From positions 1-9,470 of the forward strand of contig JACDER010000035.1 of NCBI GenBank assembly GCA_013816275.1: 9,470 nucleotides of DNA, written 5' to 3'. The DNA is from Actinomycetota bacterium. GTDB lineage: Bacteria > Actinomycetota > Thermoleophilia > Gaiellales > Gaiellaceae. A program made the position numbers and the translations under genes. The notes beneath the pieces were generated by a model. That model was not told where the DNA came from. It saw only the letters and a program-made list of their open reading frames with translations, and searched no databases. Below, one piece after another: positions 1-6,598 of this stretch (the first letter of the stretch is position 1; every line of letters starts with the position of its first letter).

Positions 1-194
1 TGAACCGCCAGACGGCCGGTGACGTGCGCGCGACCGTGCTCTCGTTCCTCGCGCAGGCGGAGTACGTCGGAGAGATCGTCCTCGGCATCTCGCTGGCCGG
101 CCTCGCCGCGCTCGCCGGCCTGCCCGCGGCCCTCATCGGCTGCGCGGGATTGCTCGCGGCGCCCATCGTTCTGCTGAGGGCTCGCCGTGTCTAG
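1..194 (+). CDS. MFS transporter, C-terminal fragment (5' truncated)
   Basis: Reading from base 3, 63 codons are open to a TAG at 192-194. The fragment begins NRQTAGDVRATVLSFLAQAE, which resembles the loop between late transmembrane helices in major facilitator superfamily transporters, where NR..(V/S)RAT(V/M)LS followed by Q(A)xxxG is common. Two hydrophobic segments follow (about fragment residues 25-40 and 42-57), then a short basic tail RARRV, as expected for the last two helices and cytoplasmic end of an MFS protein. The stop overlaps the start of the downstream tetracycline-resistance-type GTPase by 8 nt, so the two are probably co-transcribed and translationally coupled. An efflux role beside a ribosomal protection gene would make sense, but the substrate cannot be read from this fragment. 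Another polytopic membrane protein is possible. Confidence 0.72.
   Translation, partial: NRQTAGDVRATVLSFLAQAEYVGEIVLGISLAGLAALAGLPAALIGCAGLLAAPIVLLRARRV
176..180 (+). promoter_or_regulatory. ribosome binding site deciding the GTG start at 187
   Basis: GAGGG lies 6 nt before the GTG at 187, inside the end of the upstream transporter gene. The spacing is ideal and supports GTG 187 as the start of the ribosomal protection protein. Confidence 0.6.
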
Positions 195-2103
195 GCGCAC
201 GCTCAACCTGGGGATCCTGGCGCACGTGGACGCCGGGAAGACGACGCTGACGGAGCGGCTCCTGCATGCGGCCGGCGTCATCCACGAGCTGGGGAGCGTC
301 GACGCCGGCACGACCCAGACCGACACGATGGCACTGGAACAGCAGCGCGGGATCACGATCAAGACCGCGGTCGCGACGTTCGCGATCGACGACGTCACGA
401 TCAATCTGATCGACACTCCCGGCCACCCGGACTTCATCGCCGAGGTGGAGCGCGTGCTGGCCGTGCTCGACGGCGCCGTGCTCGTGATCTCGGCCGTGGA
501 AGGAGTCCAGGCGCAGACGCCTCTGCTCTGGCGGGCCCTTCAGCGGCTCCACGTTCCGACGCTCCTGTTCGTGAACAAGCTCGATCGCGCCGGTGCCGAT
601 CCCGAGCGTGTGCTGGCCGCCGTCTCGGAGCGGCTGACACCGGCCGTCGTCCCCATGGGCGCGGACCGGGACACGGTCCTGCCGGTCCTGGCCGAGCACG
701 ATGAAGCGCTTCTCGCCGCCTACGTCGGTGGGTCGCCCGTCTCGGACGAGCAGGTTCGCGAGGCGCTCGCGGCGCAGACCAAGGAGGCGCTCGTGTACCC
801 CGTTTTCTTCGGGTCGGCGCTCGCCGGCGCCGGCGTCGAGGAGCTGATGGCGGGCATCGCGGAGCTGCTTCCTGCGGAGGCCGGCGACGGGGACGCACCC
901 GTCTCGAGCACCGTGTTCAAGATCGAGCGAGACGCGGCCGGCCACAAGATCGCGTACGCGCGCATGTTCGCCGGGACACTTCGCACCCGAGACCGCGTCG
1001 ACGAGCGGAAGATCACGGCGATTGCCGGGTTCGAGGGCGGCTCGGCGGTTCATCGCGATTCGGTGTCCGCGGGCGAGATCGCAAAGCTCTGGGGCCTCGG
1101 CGACATCCGGATCGGCGACCCGATCGGTGATCCGCGCACGACCGGCCGACAGCACTTCCCGCCTCCGACACTGGAGACCGTGGTGGTTCCCTCCGATCCC
1201 GAGGAGAAGGGCGCGCTCCACACCGCGCTCACGCAGCTCGCCGAGCAGGACCCCCTCATCAACGTGCGGCAGGATGACGTCCGGCAGGAGTTCTCCGTCT
1301 CGCTCTACGGCGAGGTGCAGAAGGAGGTGATCGCTGCCACGCTGGCAAGCGACTACGGCCTCGAGGTCGAGTTTCGCGAGACGACCACGATCTGCATCGA
1401 GCGGCCGGCCGGTACCGGAGCCGCCGTCGAACGGAAAGAGGAGGAGCCGAACCCGTTTCTCGCGACGGTCGGCCTGCGCATCGATCCCGGGCCGCCGGGC
1501 TCGGGGCTCGGCTACGCGCTGGAACAGGCGGTTCACGGCACCATGCCGCGCGCCTTCTTCAATGCCGTCGAGGACACGGTTCACCAGGTGCTGCGTGAGG
1601 GCCTCCTCGGCTGGCAGGTCACGGACTGCACGGTCACGTTGACCCACACGGGTTACTACCCCCGTCAGAGCGCCGCCCATCAGGGCTTCAGCAAGGCGAT
1701 GTCGAGCACCGGGGAGGATTTCCGCAAGCTGACTCCGCTCGTCGTCATGAGCGCGCTCGTGGAGGCGGGCACGGTTGTCTGCGAGCCGGTCAACCGCTTC
1801 CGTCTCGACGTTCCGGCGGACACGCTGGGAACGGTGCTGCCGGGGCTGGCCAGGCTCGGTGCGGTGACGGAGACGCCGGCCATGCGAGGGGCGTGGGCGA
1901 CGATCGAAGGCGAGCTGCGGACGGCTGGGATGCGCGAGCTCCAGCAGCGGCTGCGCGGGCTGACGCGCGGCGAGGGCGTCCTCGAGTCCGTGTTCGACCA
2001 CTACGAGCCGGTCGGAAACCCGGTGCCCTCGCGGCCGCGCACCGACGCGAATCCCCTCAACCGGGAGGAGTATCTGCTGGGGGTGTCCCGTGCGCGTTCC
2101 TAG
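187..2103 (+). CDS. Tet(M)/OtrA-type tetracycline ribosomal protection protein (EF-G-like GTPase)
   Basis: At 638 residues this has almost exactly the usual length of Tet(M)/Tet(O)/OtrA ribosomal protection proteins (about 640-660). These are EF-G paralogues that bind the 70S ribosome, dislodge tetracycline from the A site and leave after GTP hydrolysis. All GTPase motifs are present: G1 AHVDAGKT (12-19), the switch I threonine region RGITIKT (54-60), G3 DTPGH (76-80), G4 NKLD (130-133) and G5 GSAL (209-212). An EF-G-like domain II (about 240-325), domain III and domain IV follow. The domain IV tip loop HTGYYPRQS (487-495) and the C-terminal stretch FDHYEP...NPLNREEYLL (603-631) look closest, from memory, to OtrA of oxytetracycline-producing Streptomyces rimosus. 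The GTG start overlaps the preceding transporter gene; a kinase gene follows one base after the stop. A house-keeping EF-G is excluded by length and the domain IV sequence. Whether it confers resistance or has a native translation role in this organism is not known. Confidence 0.95.
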   Translation: MSRRTLNLGILAHVDAGKTTLTERLLHAAGVIHELGSVDAGTTQTDTMALEQQRGITIKTAVATFAIDDVTINLIDTPGHPDFIAEVERVLAVLDGAVLVISAVEGVQAQTPLLWRALQRLHVPTLLFVNKLDRAGADPERVLAAVSERLTPAVVPMGADRDTVLPVLAEHDEALLAAYVGGSPVSDEQVREALAAQTKEALVYPVFFGSALAGAGVEELMAGIAELLPAEAGDGDAPVSSTVFKIERDAAGHKIAYARMFAGTLRTRDRVDERKITAIAGFEGGSAVHRDSVSAGEIAKLWGLGDIRIGDPIGDPRTTGRQHFPPPTLETVVVPSDPEEKGALHTALTQLAEQDPLINVRQDDVRQEFSVSLYGEVQKEVIAATLASDYGLEVEFRETTTICIERPAGTGAAVERKEEEPNPFLATVGLRIDPGPPGSGLGYALEQAVHGTMPRAFFNAVEDTVHQVLREGLLGWQVTDCTVTLTHTGYYPRQSAAHQGFSKAMSSTGEDFRKLTPLVVMSALVEAGTVVCEPVNRFRLDVPADTLGTVLPGLARLGAVTETPAMRGAWATIEGELRTAGMRELQQRLRGLTRGEGVLESVFDHYEPVGNPVPSRPRTDANPLNREEYLLGVSRARS

Positions 2104-2104
2104 C

Positions 2105-2977
2105 ATGCACGCGGACGAGATCGAGACCGACGTCGCGCTCGTCCGCCGGCTGCTGTCCGGCCAGTTTCCGGAGTGGGCAGACCTCGCGCTCGAGCCGGTT
2201 CTGACCTCGGGGACGGTGAACGCGCTGTATCGCCTCGGGGACGACTTGGTCGTCCGGCTTCCGCGAAACCGCGGCAGCCGCTCGGGTGACCTCGAGCGCG
2301 AGTTCCGCTGGCTGCCCGCGCTTTCGCCGCTCGTTCCGGTCGCGGTTCCCGAGCCGCTGGCCAAGGGGGCGCCCGGCGAGGGCTACCCGTGGGAATGGGG
2401 CGTCTACCGCTGGCTGGACGGTGAGAACCCAACGCCCGGCCACGCCTCCGACTCGCTAGCAGAGGAGCTGGCCCGGTTCGTCCTGACGCTGCACCGGGTC
2501 GAGCTGGCGGACGGCCCGCCCTCCGGTCGCGGGGCGTCGCTTGGAGCGTTCGACGAAGCCACCCGCGCCGCGATCGCCGCCCTGGAGGGAGAGATCGACG
2601 CCGAGGCGGCGACGGCCGCCTGGGAGGAGGCGCTCGCCACGCCCGAGTGGCCGCATCCGCCCGTCTGGGCGCACGGCGACCTGATGCCGGGGAATCTCCT
2701 CATGCGGGACTGCCGGCTCGCCGCCGTGATCGACTGGGGCGCGGTTGGCATCGGTGATCCAGCCTGCGATCTCATGGTTGCCTGGAACCTCCTGCCTGCG
2801 GACGCGAGGCCGGTCTTCCGCGCTGCCCTTGGCTACGACGACGCGACCTGGGCCCGCGGGCGCGGCTGGGCGCTGTGGACCGGGCTGGTCGGGCTGCCGT
2901 ATTACAGGGTCACGAACCCGGGCTTCGCGGCGAAAGCCAGGCGGACCGTGGGCGAGATTCTGGCCGAGATCGGCTAG
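2105..2977 (+). CDS. aminoglycoside phosphotransferase (APH) family kinase
   Basis: The protein has 290 residues from the ATG at 2105. It has the protein-kinase-like APH fold signature: an N-lobe containing SGTVNALYRLGDDLVVRLPR (about 35-54), a hinge region WGVYRWLDGE (98-107), the catalytic HGDLMPGN loop (190-197, Asp192 as base, Asn197 for metal) and the IDWG metal-binding motif (209-212), followed by GDPACDLMVAW (217-227). Members transfer the ATP gamma-phosphate to a hydroxyl of an aminoglycoside, macrolide or other small molecule; many environmental members have unknown substrates. I chose ATG 2105 because the family typically begins M-H-A-D-E-I. A GTG at 2090 in the same frame would overlap the upstream gene and has the G-rich GGGGGTG 4 nt before it, so it remains an alternative. 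The TAGCATG junction with the ribosomal protection gene suggests translational re-initiation and a shared resistance-type transcript. Confidence 0.92.
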   Translation: MHADEIETDVALVRRLLSGQFPEWADLALEPVLTSGTVNALYRLGDDLVVRLPRNRGSRSGDLEREFRWLPALSPLVPVAVPEPLAKGAPGEGYPWEWGVYRWLDGENPTPGHASDSLAEELARFVLTLHRVELADGPPSGRGASLGAFDEATRAAIAALEGEIDAEAATAAWEEALATPEWPHPPVWAHGDLMPGNLLMRDCRLAAVIDWGAVGIGDPACDLMVAWNLLPADARPVFRAALGYDDATWARGRGWALWTGLVGLPYYRVTNPGFAAKARRTVGEILAEIG

Positions 2978-3181
2978 TCGCCCGGGAACTCGCGCCTGGT
3001 CTGCCGCCGCAGGATCTCCACCCCCGGGTTCGAAGGCGATGTCGACCTTACCGGCGTCGCTGGGCTCGCCGCCGCCTTCGCCGCTAAGCGTCCAGGCTGC
3101 GCCGACCGCGCCCGCGCCGACCAGCGCCGACGCTGCAGCGATCGCAACCCGCGAGAGGAGGATCCTGCGCAGGCGCTCAAC
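2974..3181 (-). pseudogene. possible frameshifted small membrane-anchored or secreted protein
   Basis: Minus strand, two frames. From 3181 downward one frame reads ERLRRILLSRVAIAAASA followed by LVGAGAVGAAW and a polar Gly/Glu/Ser segment: a basic N-region, a hydrophobic core and then a soluble stretch, like a signal anchor, with a GC-rich third-position bias. This frame passes a run of five G residues (plus-strand C run 3021-3025). Removing one G would join it to a second frame ending VEILRRQTRREFPGD and a TAG at 2976-2974, which shares the CTAG with the phosphotransferase stop. The resulting protein would have about 68 residues. No ATG, GTG or TTG lies at its start (a TAG precedes codon GTT; a CTG lies three codons in). 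It may therefore be a decayed gene, a sequencing indel or chance. I recognise no family. Confidence 0.3.
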
Positions 3182-3198
3182 CTAACCAATGCGGCGAA

Positions 3199-3204
3199 TA
3201 GACT
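3199..3204 (+). promoter_or_regulatory. candidate -10 element for a leaderless lodA-like transcript
   Basis: TAGACT fits the actinobacterial TANNNT -10 pattern and ends 8 nt before the ATG at 3213. No Shine-Dalgarno sequence precedes either possible start (3189 or 3213), so transcription beginning at or next to ATG 3213 would explain the arrangement. No convincing -35 hexamer is visible; this is a weak call. Confidence 0.3.
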
Positions 3205-3212
3205 CGCGCGTC

Positions 3213-5150
3213 ATGACCCCCACGATCCTTTCCAGGGCCGAGTTTCTCCGCAGGAGCGCCGCCCTCGCTGCGGTTGGGCTGGTGCCGGCGCTCGGCAGCG
3301 GGTGCGGCTCCGGCAAGAAATCGCTGATCGAACGTGCCACGCGGTTCGAGATCCATCCCACCATCGGAATCGCACGGGTCGGGAACAGCGTCGACTCGTT
3401 CTACTTCGGCCCGGAGATACCAGGAACCCTTCCGGAGGCACCCAGCGGCTTCAAGGATCCCAGCGGCGCGATGGCGAAGCAGGCGGCGCGGTTTCGCGTG
3501 TATGCGTACGGCGCGAAGGACGAGGTGCTCGGCGTCGTTCCGGCGGACGTCCGCGTGGACTGGTCGGTAACGGTCGCCAACAAAAAGGCGTCCTGGTACG
3601 ACTACGACACGGCGATGGACATCTCCATCGCCACGCCTGTCGCACGCCGCAATTCCAAGGTGACCGGCGCCGCCCGTTCGGGGCTCGCCGCGTCGGTGAC
3701 GAAGTCGACCGGGGGGAGGGGGTCGGCTCCGGTCTCGTTGAGCGGCCCTGTCGTCTTCGGCAACGAGACCGACTTCGGCGAGCTCCTCACCGACGAGCGC
3801 GGCCGCCTCGTCTTTCTCCCCGGCGATGGAAACGCCTATATGAAGCCCGGGGCCAAGATCGTCAGCTTCTCCGACAACGACGGCTGGACCGACAACATCT
3901 GCGACGGGCCGGTGAGTGCGGTCGTCCATGTCGGAACGCGCCGGATAACGGCGGAACCGGCCTGGGTGCTCGTCACGCCTCCGAACTACGGTCCCGCGCT
4001 CGCGGAAGGGCCGATCACGCTGCTCGACGAGATTCGCTCGCCGCTCACGGAGGCCGGGATGATCCCGCGCGCGCCAGTGTCGTTCAAAGGCGACATCCAG
4101 CCGCTGTTCGAGCGCCTCGTCGACATGCAGTGGGTCAACAAGGGGTTCCTTTCGCTCACGCGGCCCGGGAAGGAGATGGATTGGCTCTCGCCTGAGAACC
4201 TCGACAGGTTGGGGGACCCCTCGCCGAGGAGCAAGGACTACCGAACTCGAGTTGCGAAGCGTTTCCGGAGCCCCGCGAGCCCGCGCTCGAGCGTCGAACA
4301 ACAGCCGCTGTACATCGGCGACGGCGGTGTGACGATTCCGCCGGAGAACGAGTACAGCTGGCTGCCGCTCAATTCGTTGCAGTACGAGCAGATGCAGGCG
4401 TGGGCGAGAGGAGACTTCGAAACGGGGTTCGCGCCGCCGAAGGTTTCCAGTCTGGACGAGCTCGACGTGGCCGACCAGCCGCGGTCGCTCGACGAGGCGG
4501 GCCTCGCGTCGGTGCTCGGCGGAGCCAACCACCCCGGGGTCGAGGCACCGTGGGTGCTGCGGGTGCCCACGATGTGGGACTCGGCGTTCCGGCTGCACGT
4601 CCTGAGCGAGACGATGGAGCTTCGCGACTACGGACGCAAGCTCACCCCGGCAGTAACGATGGGACCAGAAGGGCCCGTGCACGGAGTCTCACCGGGCGAT
4701 CTCACGATGTGGATGGGCGTGCCGTGGCACGCGGACGCCGCGAGTTGCCGCGATGGCTACCGCCGGCCGAGCTACCGGCCGCACGTCTCCCGGTATCTGC
4801 CGGCGTACTGGCCGGCCCGGGTGCCGAACGAGGTGCTCACCGAGCAGGACTACCGAGTAGTCATGGATACGGCGAGGCCTCTTGCCGAGCGCCGTCATGC
4901 GTTTGCGCGCCGCCTCACCTGGATTCGAGCGGTCGCCGACAATCCGGTCCCGACCGAGCAGTTCACGGAGTTCATCCATGCGTGGCCGAAGTTCGGGGTC
5001 GTCGTCGAGAAGCCAGGCCCCGGTGATCGCCATTTCCCGCGGACGATGAAGGTCGAGACTGGGGTGAGCTACAAGGAACCGGTACCGAAGCCCGAGACCG
5101 AGTACCCGTGCCGGACCACGCCGGGCATCGTGTGCCCGATCGAGTGGTGA
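3213..5150 (+). CDS. LodA/GoxA-like (CTQ-family) amino-acid oxidase homologue with export signal
   Basis: The protein has 645 residues from ATG 3213 (653 from the in-frame ATG 3189); family members are about 650-730. Known LodA and GoxA are quinoprotein oxidases that oxidise lysine or glycine and release ammonia and H2O2, using cysteine tryptophylquinone made in place by LodB. Family features seen: FEIHPTIGIARVGNS (45-59), FGPEIPG, RFRVYAYG (93-100), DWSVTVANKKASWY (116-129), ITAEPAWVLVTPPNYGP (245-261), GDLTMWMGVPW (495-505, containing W500, the likely quinone tryptophan), DAASC (508-512) and LPAYWPARVPNEVLTEQDY (529-547). The N-terminus SRAEFLRRSAALAAVGL (7-23), ending ALGSGC (26-31), looks like a Tat-like or lipoprotein signal, neither fully canonical. 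The glycine-rich segment normally carrying the CTQ cysteine reads SVLGGANHPGVE (433-444): no cysteine lies between C230 and C512. The start choice rests on the signal peptide shape and the TAGACT upstream. Substrate unknown. Confidence 0.91.
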   Translation: MTPTILSRAEFLRRSAALAAVGLVPALGSGCGSGKKSLIERATRFEIHPTIGIARVGNSVDSFYFGPEIPGTLPEAPSGFKDPSGAMAKQAARFRVYAYGAKDEVLGVVPADVRVDWSVTVANKKASWYDYDTAMDISIATPVARRNSKVTGAARSGLAASVTKSTGGRGSAPVSLSGPVVFGNETDFGELLTDERGRLVFLPGDGNAYMKPGAKIVSFSDNDGWTDNICDGPVSAVVHVGTRRITAEPAWVLVTPPNYGPALAEGPITLLDEIRSPLTEAGMIPRAPVSFKGDIQPLFERLVDMQWVNKGFLSLTRPGKEMDWLSPENLDRLGDPSPRSKDYRTRVAKRFRSPASPRSSVEQQPLYIGDGGVTIPPENEYSWLPLNSLQYEQMQAWARGDFETGFAPPKVSSLDELDVADQPRSLDEAGLASVLGGANHPGVEAPWVLRVPTMWDSAFRLHVLSETMELRDYGRKLTPAVTMGPEGPVHGVSPGDLTMWMGVPWHADAASCRDGYRRPSYRPHVSRYLPAYWPARVPNEVLTEQDYRVVMDTARPLAERRHAFARRLTWIRAVADNPVPTEQFTEFIHAWPKFGVVVEKPGPGDRHFPRTMKVETGVSYKEPVPKPETEYPCRTTPGIVCPIEW

Positions 5151-6301
5151 AGCGCTTTGATGTGGCTGTCGTCGGAGGCGGTCCGGCCGGCTGCGCGGCC
5201 GCTGCCGCCGCAGCGCGTCTGGGACGGACCGTGGTTTTGTTTTCCTCCGCCTCTGCCGAGCCAGGGATTGGGGAAGGCGCTGCCCCCGGCACGGCACAGC
5301 TGATCGCCGAGATCTTCGGCGACGAGGCGAAGGCATTCACGCCTGACGCCCACCTGCGCTGTCCGTCGATCGTCTCGGCATGGGGACAGCCGGAGCCCTC
5401 TGTCGTCGAGCACATGCTGAACCCGTTGGGAGATGCCTGGAACCTGGACCGGGAGCGATTCGACGCCGACCTGCGCTCCGGGGCCGAACGTCTCGGGGTC
5501 GATCTCCGCTCGGACGCCAGGCTGACGGAGGCTCGCCGCGATGCCGCCGGATGGACGATCGCTTTCGCCCTTCCCGAGGGCGGCACTCACTCGCTGTCGG
5601 CGCGCGTGATTGTCGACGCCAGTGGGCGAGGCGCTCGTGTCGCGCGGCGGCGGGGGGCGCGGAAGTACCATCTCGACCGGCTCGTGGCTCTGTGGACGGT
5701 CTGGGCCGCCGGCGAACGGGATCGAAGCGCCTCGATGTACATCGAGGCGGTCCGGCGCGGGTGGTGGTACAGCGTCTTGCTCCCCAGGCAACGACGAATG
5801 GTGGTGCACCTCACCGACGCGGATCTGCTGCCTGCCGATCCGCGTGAGCGCGCCGACCTCGCCGAATCCGCGCGGCGCCTCGAGCTGATCGGGCCGGCGC
5901 TGAGCGATGTTCGGCAAGTCCTCGACAGGCCCAATGTGTGCTCCGCGCGAAGCGCCTGGCTCGACCGGTTCGGAGGAACTGCGTGGCTGTGCGCCGGCGA
6001 CGCCGCGTGCACGTTCGATCCCCTCTCGGGGCGAGGAATCGTGGCGGCGTTGCTCACCGGCAGAACGGCGGGACTTGCCGCGGACGGGCTCCTGGCCGGC
6101 TCGGCCGGCGAGGCCGCCGTGAATGAGCATCACGATGCGCTGGGCGCGATGCTCGCCGACGCACTTATCGAGCGTAAGGACGTCTACCGTGCGGAGGCGC
6201 GCTGGCCCGACGCGGAATTCTGGTCGCGTCGCCATTCCCTGACCGAGGGGACGTCGGAGACGCAGGCCCTCCCGGAGGTAGCAGAGGTTCACGCGGATTG
6301 A
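5147..6301 (+). CDS. LodB-like FAD-dependent oxidoreductase (quinone cofactor maturation)
   Basis: The protein has 384 residues from GTG 5147, giving MKRFDVAVVGGGPAG at the very N-terminus as expected for this fold. The FAD dinucleotide-binding motif VVGGGPAGCAA is at 8-18, the second FAD contact VDASGRG at 156-162, and the C-terminal GDAACTFDPLSGRG (284-297) is the flavin ribityl/phosphate loop of the PHBH/tryptophan-halogenase-like superfamily. The WxWxIP motif of tryptophan halogenases is absent. LodB proteins are encoded next to LodA-type oxidases and are needed to oxygenate the active-site tryptophan during quinone formation; the gene position makes that role likely here. The GTGA overlap with the oxidase stop (5147-5150) implies coupled translation, so the two products are made together. 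A GTG at 5144 and an ATG at 5108 are also in frame, but would extend the protein before the FAD strand. A general monooxygenase is the fallback reading. Confidence 0.9.
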   Translation: MKRFDVAVVGGGPAGCAAAAAAARLGRTVVLFSSASAEPGIGEGAAPGTAQLIAEIFGDEAKAFTPDAHLRCPSIVSAWGQPEPSVVEHMLNPLGDAWNLDRERFDADLRSGAERLGVDLRSDARLTEARRDAAGWTIAFALPEGGTHSLSARVIVDASGRGARVARRRGARKYHLDRLVALWTVWAAGERDRSASMYIEAVRRGWWYSVLLPRQRRMVVHLTDADLLPADPRERADLAESARRLELIGPALSDVRQVLDRPNVCSARSAWLDRFGGTAWLCAGDAACTFDPLSGRGIVAALLTGRTAGLAADGLLAGSAGEAAVNEHHDALGAMLADALIERKDVYRAEARWPDAEFWSRRHSLTEGTSETQALPEVAEVHAD

Positions 6302-6567
6302 GCCAGGCCGTTCAGATTGCGGGAGCGATCGGGATTCTTCTGGCGTTCGCCGGCGCGCAGGCCGGGCTGGTGAACCCGCGCTCGTGGGCGTACCTCTGGC
6401 TCAACCTGGTGGGAGCGGCTGCGCTGGCGAGCTCAGCAGGCTACGAGGAGCAGTGGGGCTTCCTCCTGCTGAACAGCGTCTGGTCCGCGGTCGCCGCCAT
6501 CGGCATCGTGGCGCGGATACGGAGTCGCGACAGGCCGGCCCGGGATTCGGCCGTGACGTCCGAATAG
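6298..6567 (+). CDS. CBU_0592-family small integral membrane protein
   Basis: The protein has 89 residues and begins at a TTG that overlaps the LodB-like stop (TTGA, 6298-6301); GAGG at 6284-6287 is a plausible ribosome binding site. Three hydrophobic segments are visible: about 4-23, 30-48 and 52-73, followed by a basic then polar cytoplasmic-looking tail. The pattern Q(I)AGxIG, then NPRSWAYLWLNLVGA (26-40), then a final helix with LNSVWSAVAAIG (58-69), matches the small CBU_0592 membrane family as I remember it. That family has no established function. It is the last gene of the oxidase operon, and the terminator hairpin overlaps its stop codon. It may be a membrane partner of the oxidase system or only a passenger; nothing in the sequence decides this. 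Confidence 0.84.
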   Translation: MSQAVQIAGAIGILLAFAGAQAGLVNPRSWAYLWLNLVGAAALASSAGYEEQWGFLLLNSVWSAVAAIGIVARIRSRDRPARDSAVTSE

Positions 6568-6595
6568 GGCGGGGGCCGAAGCCCCGCCCTATTCG
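6561..6595. terminator. perfect 14-bp hairpin, bidirectional terminator between convergent operons
   Basis: CGAATAGGGCGGGG (6561-6574) is followed by a 7-nt loop and its exact reverse complement (6582-6595). It lies between the stops of two convergent operons: the left arm contains the TAG of the CBU_0592-family gene (6565-6567), and the minus-strand stop (6599-6601) lies just outside the right arm. There is no T tract on either side, so it would be the U-tract-less type often reported in high-GC actinobacteria, or an RNA 3'-end stabiliser. Confidence 0.72.
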
Positions 6596-6598
6596 TGG

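Noticed and set aside
133..2364. Very long minus-strand open frame (about 740 codons) opposite the ribosomal protection gene
   Set aside because: Its product is Arg/Asp/Gly/His-rich without any domain and is the usual antisense shadow of a high-GC gene; the plus-strand product has every expected GTPase motif.
2963..2974. GCCGA-GA-TCGGC inverted repeat at the end of the kinase gene as terminator
   Set aside because: Only a 5-bp stem with a 2-nt loop inside coding sequence and no T tract.
3177..4682. About 500-codon minus-strand frame opposite the oxidase gene
   Set aside because: Low-complexity Arg-rich translation and no recognisable motif, whereas the plus frame is a full LodA-like protein with conserved segments.
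5069..6292. About 400-codon minus-strand frame opposite the LodB-like gene
   Set aside because: Antisense shadow; the plus strand encodes an intact FAD-binding protein with GGGPAG and GDxxxxxxPLSG motifs.
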